DNA of 7,373 bases, from positions 1 through 7,373 of the forward strand of contig CAJTXF010000049.1 of the NCBI GenBank assembly GCA_910580045.1. The letters are read 5' to 3'. Positions 1 through 6,080 of the stretch are shown here, piece by piece (position 1 is the stretch's first letter; the number at the start of each line of letters is the position of its first letter). A program made the translations under genes and the position numbers. The notes under the pieces are model-generated. The model was not told the origin of the DNA. It saw nothing but the letters and a program-made list of their open reading frames with translations, and did not search any database. This DNA is from an uncultured Eubacteriales bacterium (GTDB lineage Bacteria; Bacillota; Clostridia; Oscillospirales; Acutalibacteraceae).

Positions 1-391
1 TAGGAGCCGCGGGTTCCTTCACTTGTACCTGGAAGCGCTCTCCCTCCTCCGGGCCCTCCGCCAAAGAGGCAGGGAAGTCAGTGTTCTCCCCGTCCGGGTG
101 CAGGGTCAGGGTAACGCTCTTTCCCTTTTGAGGGAGGACGACCGCGCTCTCGCCATCGTTAGCCTCCAATTCAATGGTCCCGTCCGGGAATATCTTCGCG
201 GTGCCCTCCGCGTTGTTGACAAGCGCCAGGGGTTCTACGGCCTCCCCGGTTTCACTGGTTTCCACTGGCTGGGGAAGGCTCTCCGTTTCCTCGTCCTCCA
301 GTGCGGCCAAAAGCTGGTTGGCCTGCTCCTGGGTGATTTTCCCCTGGGCTGCCATCTCCAAAATCATCCGCTGGTTGTCATTTGTGCTCAT
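1..391 (-). CDS. SHOCT-like domain protein, 3' end missing
   Basis: This frame is open from an ATG at 391 to the window edge, giving about 130 residues with no stop, so the gene is partial. Residues 7-31 (NQRMILEMAAQGKITQEQANQL and on) match the short SHOCT-like helical-hairpin motif found at the N-terminus of YvlB/LiaX-type (DUF4097-linked) Firmicute proteins. Residues 33-55 are a Glu-rich linker. Residues 60-130 alternate hydrophobic and polar positions (KIFPDGTIELEAND, SVTLTLHPDG) as expected for a beta-rich domain, but I do not recognise it. The start is supported by AGGTGG eight bases upstream. The ATG overlaps the stop of the preceding 50-residue gene (ATGA), which suggests translational coupling. 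It lies third in the DUF2089 operon. A role in envelope sensing or response is inferred from the family only. No signal peptide is visible in the part present. Confidence 0.72.
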   Translation of the reverse strand, partial: MSTNDNQRMILEMAAQGKITQEQANQLLAALEDEETESLPQPVETSETGEAVEPLALVNNAEGTAKIFPDGTIELEANDGESAVVLPQKGKSVTLTLHPDGENTDFPASLAEGPEEGERFQVQVKEPAAP

Positions 392-540
392 TTCAGATTC
401 CACCTTTCCGAATTTCTTCTGCGTTTCTCCAGCTTCTGCCGGTAATTGTTCAGGCGCTCCTCTGAGGCCATCCAGAGGGCAGTCTCCCGGGTCATGTTCA
501 TATAAGGGAGCATATCAGGCGCGGTCTTTTTCCGGCACAT
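388..540 (-). CDS. small 50-residue protein, unknown function
   Basis: A short gene sits between the DUF2089 gene and the SHOCT-like gene. It starts with ATG at 538-540, one base past the stop of the upstream gene, and its TGA overlaps the next ATG. Its ribosome binding site (AGGAGG at 549-554, spacing 8) lies inside the last codons of the upstream gene. The product begins MCRKKTAPDMLPYMNMTRE and ends in a strongly basic helix-like stretch (RLNNYRQKLEKRRRNSERW). It has no membrane segment and only one cysteine. The tight packing, overlap and good ribosome binding site argue that it is translated. I do not recognise a family. It might be a small adaptor or RNA/DNA-binding peptide for its neighbours, but that is a guess from charge alone. 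Confidence 0.65.
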   Translation of the reverse strand: MCRKKTAPDMLPYMNMTRETALWMASEERLNNYRQKLEKRRRNSERWNLK

Positions 541-541
541 T

Positions 542-952
542 TTATTTTCCTCCTTTTAGTTGGTTCATGGCCTCAATGGCAGCGTCCACGTCCAGCTCGC
601 CGCTGGAAAGGCGGGAGAGGATTTCCGCCCGCTCTTCCCCAGCGCGGACCCGGCGCAGCTCAGGCTTTTCGTCCAAATGCAGGGCGTTCAGCGCGGCGTC
701 CAGCATATTTTTTACAGTGGGGTAGCTGACCCCCAGGGCCTTCTCCACCTCCTTGATGGAACCCCGGCAGCGGAGGAATACCTCCACAAACTGCAGGTGT
801 TTGGGCTCCAGGGTGCAGAAGCGGCAGGGGGTAAAGCTGCCGTGGAGCTCCGTGCCGCAGGAGTGGCATTTCAGGCCTGTGACCTGCATAGGCTCTCCGC
901 AGACGGGGCATTGGGCGGGAGCGTGGTAGTTGTGATGATTGGGGGCTGGCAT
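542..952 (-). CDS. DUF2089 family zinc-ribbon/HTH protein
   Basis: This 136-residue cytoplasmic protein has the full DUF2089 layout. An N-terminal zinc ribbon uses paired cysteines at C15/C18, C29/C32 and C43/C46. A helix-turn-helix resembling sigma-factor region 4 spans about residues 54-88 (EVEKALGVSYPTVKNMLDAAL). A short C-terminal SHOCT-like segment spans about 107-133 (EILSRLSSGELDVDAAIEAM). Members are thought to be regulators and often sit beside YvlB/SHOCT-like genes, as here, but their targets are not established. The start at 952 is preceded by AGAGGTG at good spacing. It is the first gene of a three-gene operon under a consensus promoter. A palindrome over that promoter's -10 makes autoregulation plausible but unproven. 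The C-terminal segment resembles the N-terminus of the third gene in the operon, so the two products may share a binding mode. Confidence 0.88.
   Translation of the reverse strand: MPAPNHHNYHAPAQCPVCGEPMQVTGLKCHSCGTELHGSFTPCRFCTLEPKHLQFVEVFLRCRGSIKEVEKALGVSYPTVKNMLDAALNALHLDEKPELRRVRAGEERAEILSRLSSGELDVDAAIEAMNQLKGGK
549..554 (-). promoter_or_regulatory. ribosome binding site of the 50-residue gene
   Basis: On the minus strand AGGAGG lies eight bases before the ATG at 540. It is embedded in the last codons of the DUF2089 gene, so ribosomes finishing that gene pass directly over it. This site is the main evidence that the short gene is real. Confidence 0.7.
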
Positions 953-993
953 AGAGATTCACCTCTTTCAAGATATGTGAGCTTGTTGGTATG

Positions 994-1008
994 GGAGTAT
1001 TATACTCC
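994..1008. promoter_or_regulatory. palindrome over the -10 box, candidate operator
   Basis: The minus strand reads GGAGTAT-A-ATACTCC, a perfect inverted repeat with 7-base arms and a single central base, covering the -10 box of the DUF2089 operon promoter. A consensus promoter left unregulated would be very strong, so a repressor site here would make sense. Which protein binds, if any, cannot be told from the sequence. The DUF2089 product itself is the nearest candidate. Confidence 0.45.
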
Positions 1009-1027
1009 GCGGAATTAAGAATGTCAA
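999..1027 (-). promoter_or_regulatory. consensus sigma-A promoter of the DUF2089 operon
   Basis: On the minus strand TTGACA (1022-1027) and TATAAT (999-1004) are separated by exactly 17 bases, a perfect match to the housekeeping consensus. The predicted transcription start near 992 leaves a leader of about 40 bases before the ATG at 952. Confidence 0.85.
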
Positions 1028-1110
1028 TAGGTAAATCAATTTTTTCAATCTGCGTTTTAATATAATCAAGATTTTGATTTATATAGACATATGACGCAAT
1101 AATGGTCAAG

Positions 1111-1143
1111 CATAAAGAAAGCGCCCACCGTTTGGTGGGCGCT
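1111..1143 (-). terminator. intrinsic terminator of the reductase-deacetylase operon
   Basis: A perfect 10-bp stem (AGCGCCCACC / GGTGGGCGCT, 1120-1143) closes a 4-base loop. On the minus strand it is followed by TTTCTTTAT. It lies about 170 bases beyond the deacetylase stop codon and before the DUF2089 promoter, so it insulates the two units. Confidence 0.85.
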
Positions 1144-1311
1144 AGCAGGGCAGGAAAAGGGCATAGATAGCATAGAGCTTTTGAAGGGCCCATCGGCAGG
1201 GGCCTGGGAATGGGCGTCTGCCGGCAGGGCTCTGTCCCTTGGATTCAAACGGCGTGAGTGGGTTGGTGGCGCTTGCCTCCTGCTGGGGCCAGCACCCGGA
1301 ATCATTAGGCC
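1144..1311 (-). other. GC-rich 3' untranslated region, possibly structured
   Basis: This stretch between the deacetylase stop and the terminator holds no convincing gene. Several small inverted repeats are visible, including GCCCAT/ATGGGC (1188-1193 with 1210-1215), GCTGG/CCAGC near 1282-1293, and a TGCCGGCA palindrome near 1219-1226. It may be a folded 3' UTR or a 3'-derived small RNA, but I recognise no known RNA family. Confidence 0.3.
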
Positions 1312-3129
1312 CTACTCTCTGTCCTGCCTCTCCATCCAATCCGCAAACTGCATCAGCACGGTTGCCGCCTGTCCACGGGTCGAGCTGGCTCCTGGGCCGA
1401 AGCAGCCCTGGTTATCCCCTGCAAACAGTCCTGCCGCGGTCACCCGCTCCACGGCGCCCAGGGCCCATGCCGGGATTTTCTCCCAATCCGTGTACTTCTC
1501 TGCGGCTCCGGCGCTGTCCTCTATGGGCACGCCCCGGACATCTATCAGGTTGGAGAAAATCACGCTCATCTCCTGGCGGCTCACCGGGTTGTCCGGCCGG
1601 AACGTGCCGTCGCTGTATCCCCCGGCCAGGCCCTTTTCATAGGCCCAGGCCACGGCTTTGGCATAGTATCTCTCCGCCGCCACGTCTGAGAAGGGCAGGC
1701 AGTTTACCGCCTGGTCAGTGACTGGCTCCTTGGCCCAGGTGTACAGCATGGTCACCAGCTGGGCCCGGCTCAGGGTGCCCTTGGGAGAAACCCGGCTGTC
1801 GCCTGTGCCGCTGATGTATCCTGCTGTGACCGCCCGGTCTATGGGCTCATAGAACCACTGCCCGGCAGTCATGTCCCGGTAAAAGTTCCCCCGGGCCGAG
1901 TAGGAGCCCTGGACTCTTGGGCTCTCCAGCCAGCCGCTTTTTCCCGCCCAGGCGGTGATTTCCGTACCCGGCGCAAGGGGGACAGGCCCCTGGTAAAGGC
2001 CCGCTTCCTCTGTGCTGCCCGTGAGGGTATAGTAGATATCCGCCTCCTCTGTGGAGCAGGAAATGCACAGTTCGCCGGCGCTCTCCTCCCCACTGGCTGA
2101 GACCTCTATCCTGGGCGCGGCTACAGTGGGCATGGTGAAGGACTTCTCCACCAGCTCGCTGCGGCTGCCGTTCATGTTAAAGGCCGCTGCTGCCCGCAGG
2201 GTATAGGGGGCTGAGACCAGGAAGGGCCCAGTATACCGGGTGCTCTTCTGGTTCAGGGTTTTGCCTGCGGTGTAGTAGATATTTGCCCCGGCCTGGGCGG
2301 TAATGGTGATTCGCAGCTTGTCTCCCTCCGGGGCGGCGGAGATAACGGGAGCCTCCACTGGGCCCGCGTCCTTGCCGTTGGGAGCGCAGCGGCTGTAAGA
2401 GTTCCCGCTGCGCAGGCTGACGCCCCGCCGCCGGAACAGCTCCCGCACCGTGACGAACTCATAGCCCCGGGCCTGTAAGTAGTCGATGGCGGCCAGGGAG
2501 CCGGTGATAGTGGTGGCGTGGATATCGTGGACCAAAATGATGTCCCCATCACTCACATTGTTGATGATACGGCTCTTTACCGTGTCCGCGTTGCGGTAGA
2601 GCCAGTCCTGGGGGTCTACAGCCCAAAAGGCGAAGGCCGCCCCAGCTGCCTGCAATACCGTGTTGTTGAAGCTGCCATAGGGCGCCCGGACCATATAGTC
2701 CGTGCCTGCGCCGCAGGCCTTGTCCAGCACGCTGTTGGTGCGCTGAATCTGGCTCTGCACCCCGGCCCAGGAGAGACCCGCCAGGTCGCTGTGGTCATAG
2801 CTGTGGTTGGCCACCTGGTGTCCCTCCTGATAGACCCGCTCCACCACCTCCGGATAGCGGGCCGCGTTCTGGCCCAGCATGAAGAAGGTGGCCTTGGCCC
2901 CCCGGGCCTTCAGCCCGTCCAGAAGCCGCTCTGTATAGGGTCCGGGGCCGTCGTCATAGGTGATGGCCACCAGCTTTTTTCCCGTGTCCCAAGAGGCCGT
3001 CTCTTCCAGAGTCTCTCCCTGAGAGCTGTTCGCCAGGGCCGGGAGGGCCATGCCCACTGTCAGTACCAGGCTCAGCAGCAGCGGCAGCACTGCCCGGATT
3101 CGTTTCCATCCATTCCCTTTTGGTGTCAT
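1312..3129 (-). CDS. secreted polysaccharide deacetylase (CE4) with SLH anchor
   Basis: This 605-residue exported enzyme probably removes N- or O-acetyl groups from a cell-wall glycan or chitin-like polymer. Residues 1-33 are a signal peptide (basic start, long hydrophobic core, cleavage near ALA33). The CE4 NodB domain spans about 50-235 with all five motifs: TYDDGP (57-62; D59 is the expected base and D60 a metal ligand), HSYDH (metal ligands H109 and H113), RAPYG (148-152), DPQDW (172-176) and LVHDIH (H201). Two chitobiase C-terminal-like beta modules follow (about 258-331 and 338-411), each with an IYYT motif and a YxGP turn. Three SLH repeats (about 415-465, 478-530, 546-600) should bind secondary cell-wall polymer. 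It starts directly after the reductase stop (TAA then ATG) with AGGAAAGG 11 bases upstream, so translation is probably coupled. The natural substrate is not evident. Confidence 0.93.
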   Translation of the reverse strand: MTPKGNGWKRIRAVLPLLLSLVLTVGMALPALANSSQGETLEETASWDTGKKLVAITYDDGPGPYTERLLDGLKARGAKATFFMLGQNAARYPEVVERVYQEGHQVANHSYDHSDLAGLSWAGVQSQIQRTNSVLDKACGAGTDYMVRAPYGSFNNTVLQAAGAAFAFWAVDPQDWLYRNADTVKSRIINNVSDGDIILVHDIHATTITGSLAAIDYLQARGYEFVTVRELFRRRGVSLRSGNSYSRCAPNGKDAGPVEAPVISAAPEGDKLRITITAQAGANIYYTAGKTLNQKSTRYTGPFLVSAPYTLRAAAAFNMNGSRSELVEKSFTMPTVAAPRIEVSASGEESAGELCISCSTEEADIYYTLTGSTEEAGLYQGPVPLAPGTEITAWAGKSGWLESPRVQGSYSARGNFYRDMTAGQWFYEPIDRAVTAGYISGTGDSRVSPKGTLSRAQLVTMLYTWAKEPVTDQAVNCLPFSDVAAERYYAKAVAWAYEKGLAGGYSDGTFRPDNPVSRQEMSVIFSNLIDVRGVPIEDSAGAAEKYTDWEKIPAWALGAVERVTAAGLFAGDNQGCFGPGASSTRGQAATVLMQFADWMERQDRE

Positions 3130-4164
3130 TTATACCGTCGCCTTTCCTGCTAAGATATTTTTATAGTCCAGGAGATTCTGCTTTAAGAGGGCGGGCGTGT
3201 CCAGCTCATAGGGGCAGTGGGCCTTGCAGTGGCCGCACTCCAAACAGTTCTCAACATTCAGCATCATCTCCTGGGCCTGGGGGGTCAGCCAGTTGGCGGA
3301 GGGGCTGCGGCGGATAAGCTGGCTCATCCGGGCGCACTGAGGGATATTGATATTGGCCGGGCAGGGCAGGCAGTACCCGCAGGAGCGGCAGAAATTCCCG
3401 ATAAGCTCCTGGCAGTCCTTTTCAATGGCAGCCTTGATTTCCGAATCCTCCATGCTGGGGGGCGTCTCTGAGAGCATATAGCCCAAAAACTCCTCCAGCT
3501 CGTGCTCCCTCTGCACGCCCCAGATGGGCAGGGTGTTGTCGAACTGCTCCTGCCAGGCAAAGGCTGCGGCAGAGTTGGTAATCAGCCCGCCGGAGAGGCC
3601 CTTCATGCAGATAAAGCCCACATCCAGCTCTTTGCACAGGTTAACCAGGGTGATGTCCTTCTCAGAGGCCAGATAGCAGAAGGGGAACTGCAAGGTCTCA
3701 TACAGCCCCGAGCGCACAGCCTCCTCAGCCACAGCCAGCCGATGGTTGGTAATGCCGATGTGCCGGATTTTCCCCTGGGCCTTTGCCTCCAGCATGGCCT
3801 CATAGAGCCCGGAGCCGTCCCCGGGCTTGGGGCAGAAGGCGGGGTTGTGGAACTGGTAAATGTCGATGTAATCTGTTTTCAGCAGGCCCAGGCTTGTCTC
3901 CAAATCCTTCCAAAAGCCCTCCACAGTGGTGGAGCCGGTCTTGGTGGCAATAAAGATGTGCTCCCGCACATCAGAGAGAGCCAGGCCGATTTTCTCCTCG
4001 CTGTCCGTATAGGCCCGGGCAGTGTCGAAAAAATTGACACCAGCCTCATAGGCCCGGCGCAGGAGCTTTCCGGCCCCGCCGGCAGAGATACGCTGGATGG
4101 GCAGGGCCCCAAAGGCGGTCTTATTGGCCACAATGCCGGTGCGGCCCAGAGTGACAGTACGCAT
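3130..4164 (-). CDS. aldo/keto reductase with C-terminal 4Fe-4S domain
   Basis: This 344-residue cytoplasmic oxidoreductase has an aldo/keto reductase barrel at about residues 1-240. The expected catalytic tetrad is visible: D47 (FFDTA), Y52 (ARAYT), K75 (ATKTG) and H106 (YQFHN). A ferredoxin-like tail (about 255-330) carries C259-C262-C265-C268 followed by Pro, then C307-C310-C313-C317 followed by Pro, enough for two [4Fe-4S] clusters. An extra Cys lies at 277. Such fusions are common in anaerobes and presumably couple the barrel to electron transfer through iron-sulfur carriers. The physiological substrate is unknown. The start at 4164 has GGGAGG seven bases upstream. It is the first gene of an operon whose second gene, with no gap, is the SLH-anchored deacetylase. 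A shared pathway is possible but not obvious, since one product is cytoplasmic and the other exported. Confidence 0.93.
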   Translation of the reverse strand: MRTVTLGRTGIVANKTAFGALPIQRISAGGAGKLLRRAYEAGVNFFDTARAYTDSEEKIGLALSDVREHIFIATKTGSTTVEGFWKDLETSLGLLKTDYIDIYQFHNPAFCPKPGDGSGLYEAMLEAKAQGKIRHIGITNHRLAVAEEAVRSGLYETLQFPFCYLASEKDITLVNLCKELDVGFICMKGLSGGLITNSAAAFAWQEQFDNTLPIWGVQREHELEEFLGYMLSETPPSMEDSEIKAAIEKDCQELIGNFCRSCGYCLPCPANINIPQCARMSQLIRRSPSANWLTPQAQEMMLNVENCLECGHCKAHCPYELDTPALLKQNLLDYKNILAGKATV

Positions 4165-4180
4165 GAAGATTCCTCCCTTT

Positions 4181-4199
4181 GCCCAGGGCAGGCCTGGGC
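4181..4199 (-). promoter_or_regulatory. leader hairpin before the reductase gene
   Basis: A 7-bp inverted repeat, GCCCAGG/CCTGGGC with a 5-base spacer, lies between the predicted transcription start (near 4206) and the ribosome binding site (4172-4177). It is very close to the ribosome binding site and could affect initiation or mRNA stability. It could also be an operator. No U run follows it, so it is not a terminator. Confidence 0.35.
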
Positions 4200-4212
4200 G
4201 GTATTTTATCTC

Positions 4213-4242
4213 ATTTTACCATATCCTCCCAGCAGGGTTCAA
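4213..4242 (-). promoter_or_regulatory. promoter of the reductase-deacetylase operon
   Basis: On the minus strand TTGAAC (4237-4242) and TAAAAT (4213-4218) are separated by 18 bases. A TG one base before the -10 box gives an extended -10. It sits immediately past the terminator of the upstream unit and about 41 bases before the start codon. Confidence 0.6.
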
Positions 4243-4255
4243 GACCCCCTTGACA

Positions 4256-4286
4256 GAAAAAGAAAAGCCGCCCCCAAGGAGGCGGC
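4256..4286 (-). terminator. intrinsic terminator after the secreted repeat protein
   Basis: The minus strand has a GC-rich stem GCCGCCTCC/GGGGGCGGC (4267-4286) with one T-G pair and a very short loop. TTTTCTTTTT follows it. It lies about 25 bases after the stop codon at 4312, a classic rho-independent arrangement. Confidence 0.88.
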
Positions 4287-4311
4287 GGGCGGCAAGGCGG
4301 CAGCAATTAAC

Positions 4312-5384
4312 TTAGGGCGCGTTTACGAAGACATTCATGCTCCAGTCTGTAATTTTATTGCGATAAGCAAAGCGAAGCTGGCTTGGGACGCCCTTGAGCG
4401 GCGCGGTAACAGAGGCTTGTATATATGGCTCTTTGCCAAAGCCCGGGTCGTATATGGTTTCGTTCATGGCCTGCCGCATGGTTTGGCCAGGCATCTGAAT
4501 CGCCACCCAGGACCTGCCGTCCCGGTTTTTGTTTGCCTGGTCCTGGCGGTGGATATAATACAGCCCTGTCAGCGTTTTACTGGACGAGCTATACTTGTAG
4601 TCTATTTTCCCATACTCCGGCCAGAGTGTCAGGTCGTCATTCAGAGACAGTTTCCAGACAATATCGTTAGACCGGGTGCTGGCCCCCTGGGTTTGGGCGA
4701 AATAGGCTTCGGGGTTAAAGATATAGCGGCCCTCGTCTGCCTCTATCAGCAACCCCTCGCCGGACAGGACCGTGCGGACCTGTTCCTCGGTCAGAAAATC
4801 GGGTACTTCACCGGCAAAGCGCTTCCAGATTTCGTCTTCTGTCACCCCATATTTCTCAGCGTCCGCGCAGGCGGTGTCATGAGAGGGGAGATTTTCTTCC
4901 GCGGCGGGTTCCTCAGCGGTCATAAGGCTGGAATCCAACGAGACCCCCAGCGTCTCCTGGGCCGCTATCCCTGCTTTGGAGTTTAGCTCTGTGGTTTCTT
5001 CCGGGGCGATGTCCATGTAAATATCCCGCTGGGTGCCATTTTCTTTGTCCACAACATACTGCTCAGGGCAGAAGATGTAGCTTCCGCTGGGCGTGATGAC
5101 ATTTACGCCCTGGCCGTGGAGGATGTCCCCCACCAGCTCGTCAGAGAGGAAGCTGGGGATTCCGCCGCCGAAGCGTTTCCAGATTTCATCCACAGATACG
5201 CCATGGCGCGCGGCAATGGCCTCTTCTTCCGCCTGGTAAGCCGCGGCGTAGGCGGCTGCCACAGCCTCATGCGCGCCGCTGTTCTCGTCCAAGGGCGCGG
5301 CAAAGGCGGGAAGGGGCAGAATATTTGTGCAGAGCATAACAGCCGCTGGCAAAAGAACAATGGAACGTTTTTTATCAACCTCAT
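4312..5384 (-). CDS. secreted protein with internal repeat, apparent frameshift in signal peptide
   Basis: I do not recognise this family. The main frame is open from the stop at 4312 up to a TTG at 5352, but it begins mid-way through a signal peptide. The well-placed ATG at 5384 (AAAGGG nine bases upstream) is one base out of frame. One added A in the A6 run (5368-5373) yields a 357-residue protein beginning MRLIKKRSIVLLPAAVMLC, with a signal peptide cleaved near AFA29. Two related segments follow: residues 61-113 (HGVSVDEIWKRFGGGIPSFL...YIFCPEQY) and 179-230 (YGVTEDEIWKRFAGEVPDFL...YIFNPEAY), separated by an acidic linker. The C-terminal part (240-357) appears beta-rich. It has its own promoters and terminator. 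The frame 0 product from 5384 would end early, at 5103. The break may be a sequence error, slippage switching, or decay. Confidence 0.75.
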
Positions 5385-5393
5385 GTGATTCAT

Positions 5394-5399
5394 CCCTTT
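5394..5399 (-). promoter_or_regulatory. ribosome binding site setting the 5384 start
   Basis: AAAGGG on the minus strand lies nine bases before the ATG at 5384. It is too close to the other ATG at 5393 to serve it well. It points to MRLIK as the true start of the secreted repeat protein and thus exposes the frame break a few codons later. Confidence 0.6.
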
Positions 5400-5433
5400 C
5401 TTAAAGTAAAGTTGTTTAACATGTTCAGGTAAC

Positions 5434-5442
5434 ATTATATCA
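5434..5442 (-). promoter_or_regulatory. extended -10 promoter (P2) of the secreted repeat protein
   Basis: TGATATAAT on the minus strand is a perfect extended -10 element. The corresponding -35 position (5457-5462) reads ATGATA, a poor match that overlaps the -10 of the upstream promoter. The leader would be about 45 bases. Confidence 0.5.
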
Positions 5443-5457
5443 TCTTACCGCATTTGT

Positions 5458-5486
5458 ATCATATCGTATCTCTACGTCTATTTCAA
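5458..5486 (-). promoter_or_regulatory. sigma-A promoter (P1) of the secreted repeat protein
   Basis: On the minus strand TTGAAA (5481-5486) and TATGAT (5458-5463) are separated by 17 bases. It lies in the 173-base AT-rich gap after the membrane protein gene and would give the repeat-protein gene its own transcript. With P2 it forms a tandem pair. Confidence 0.55.
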
Positions 5487-5557
5487 GACAAAAGTGAAAA
5501 TTCCACAATTTCTTTTCAAGGAACTTGATTGAGTGCAGCAAATTGTCTACCGGTAAA

Positions 5558-6049
5558 TCACGTATCTAATGGCATCAGATTGTCATACTCGCAGTAGCCC
5601 AGGGCGTCCAAGTAAATGCGGTATTGGCCTGGCAACTTGAAAAGGCCGGCGGGTACCCAAACCTGTATGTCGTTTTCCCCGGAACTGTAATGATGCAATG
5701 ATTCACCAACTTGATTATACCACACTGTGTACCATTTTCCGTCGTAAAAATAGTCCACGAATTTGTCCAGACCGTGACCGACCGCTTCAGGAAGCACAGC
5801 GCGAATATGGAGCACATCTTGGGGGCCATCGTATTTGCTGCGGGGCGGCTGGTCATAGTCTATCCCTGTCAGGGTGAGGTTCACTCCTGAGGCGAAGCCC
5901 CCTTCTGGTTCAAGGGCATCTATCCACATGGGGAAAATATTCTCAGGCCTGCGGACGCTTTCGGAGACTAGATAAATCCCAACGCCTGCCGTAACAACAA
6001 TCACAGCTAAAAAGAGTAAGCTCCAAAGGATTTTGTTGCGCCGGGACAT
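5558..6049 (-). CDS. membrane-anchored protein with probable Ig-like ectodomain
   Basis: This 163-residue protein of no firmly recognised family has a basic N-terminus (MSRRNK), one membrane segment at about residues 8-28, and an outward-facing domain. The region about 75-157 (VDYFYDGKWYTVWYNQ, then GLFKLPGQYRIYLDA) resembles the bacterial Ig-like domains of Firmicute surface proteins with the pattern DGKW...PGxYRI. That assignment is by eye. I chose the ATG at 6049 because AAAAGGAGG precedes it at nine bases. The frame also stays open to a GTG at 6094 (178 residues) but no ribosome binding site is visible there. The gene follows the protease by about 31 bases if the protease frame is restored, or about 80 if not, so they probably share a transcript. 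It might tether, chaperone or inhibit the protease, which is inference from proximity only. Confidence 0.75.
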   Translation of the reverse strand: MSRRNKILWSLLFLAVIVVTAGVGIYLVSESVRRPENIFPMWIDALEPEGGFASGVNLTLTGIDYDQPPRSKYDGPQDVLHIRAVLPEAVGHGLDKFVDYFYDGKWYTVWYNQVGESLHHYSSGENDIQVWVPAGLFKLPGQYRIYLDALGYCEYDNLMPLDT

Positions 6050-6058
6050 TTTGTTCAG

Positions 6059-6063
6059 CCTCC
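6059..6063 (-). promoter_or_regulatory. ribosome binding site setting the 6049 start
   Basis: GGAGG within AAAAGGAGG on the minus strand lies nine bases before the ATG at 6049. This is much better than anything upstream of the GTG at 6094, so it decides the start of the membrane protein. Confidence 0.75.
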
Positions 6064-6080
6064 TTTTCAAGTCACTTCTT

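Noticed and set aside
23..1018. Plus-strand open frames across the DUF2089 operon.
   Set aside because: The minus strand has clear family matches, ribosome binding sites and a consensus promoter. The plus frames have none of these.
1066..1339. Minus-strand open frames of 65-79 codons after the deacetylase.
   Set aside because: They cross the terminator or overlap the deacetylase end, use Pro/Ala/Arg-rich low-information sequence and lack ribosome binding sites.
2518..3153. A plus-strand open frame of about 210 codons opposite the deacetylase.
   Set aside because: It mirrors the CE4 domain on the other strand, with no ribosome binding site or recognisable protein content.
3502..4986. A long plus-strand open frame of nearly 500 codons opposite the reductase and the secreted repeat protein.
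   Set aside because: It runs antisense through two well-supported genes, a terminator and a promoter, its translation shows no domain, and open antisense frames are common in GC-rich coding DNA.
5366..5384. Programmed -1 frameshifting as the preferred explanation of the repeat-protein frame break.
   Set aside because: The heptamer fits, but I could not find a convincing stem-loop at the right distance, and two other homopolymer breaks nearby make simple indels more likely.
5103..5435. A 110-codon minus-strand frame starting MLPEHVKQL over the start of the secreted repeat protein.
   Set aside because: Its beginning is only the frame-0 reading of the interrupted signal peptide, and its later part is an arginine/proline-rich shadow of the real frame.
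5490..5557. Possible terminator after the membrane protein (TCAAG-TTC-CTTGA and nearby AT-rich inverted repeats).
   Set aside because: The stems are short or AT-rich and no U run follows on the minus strand.
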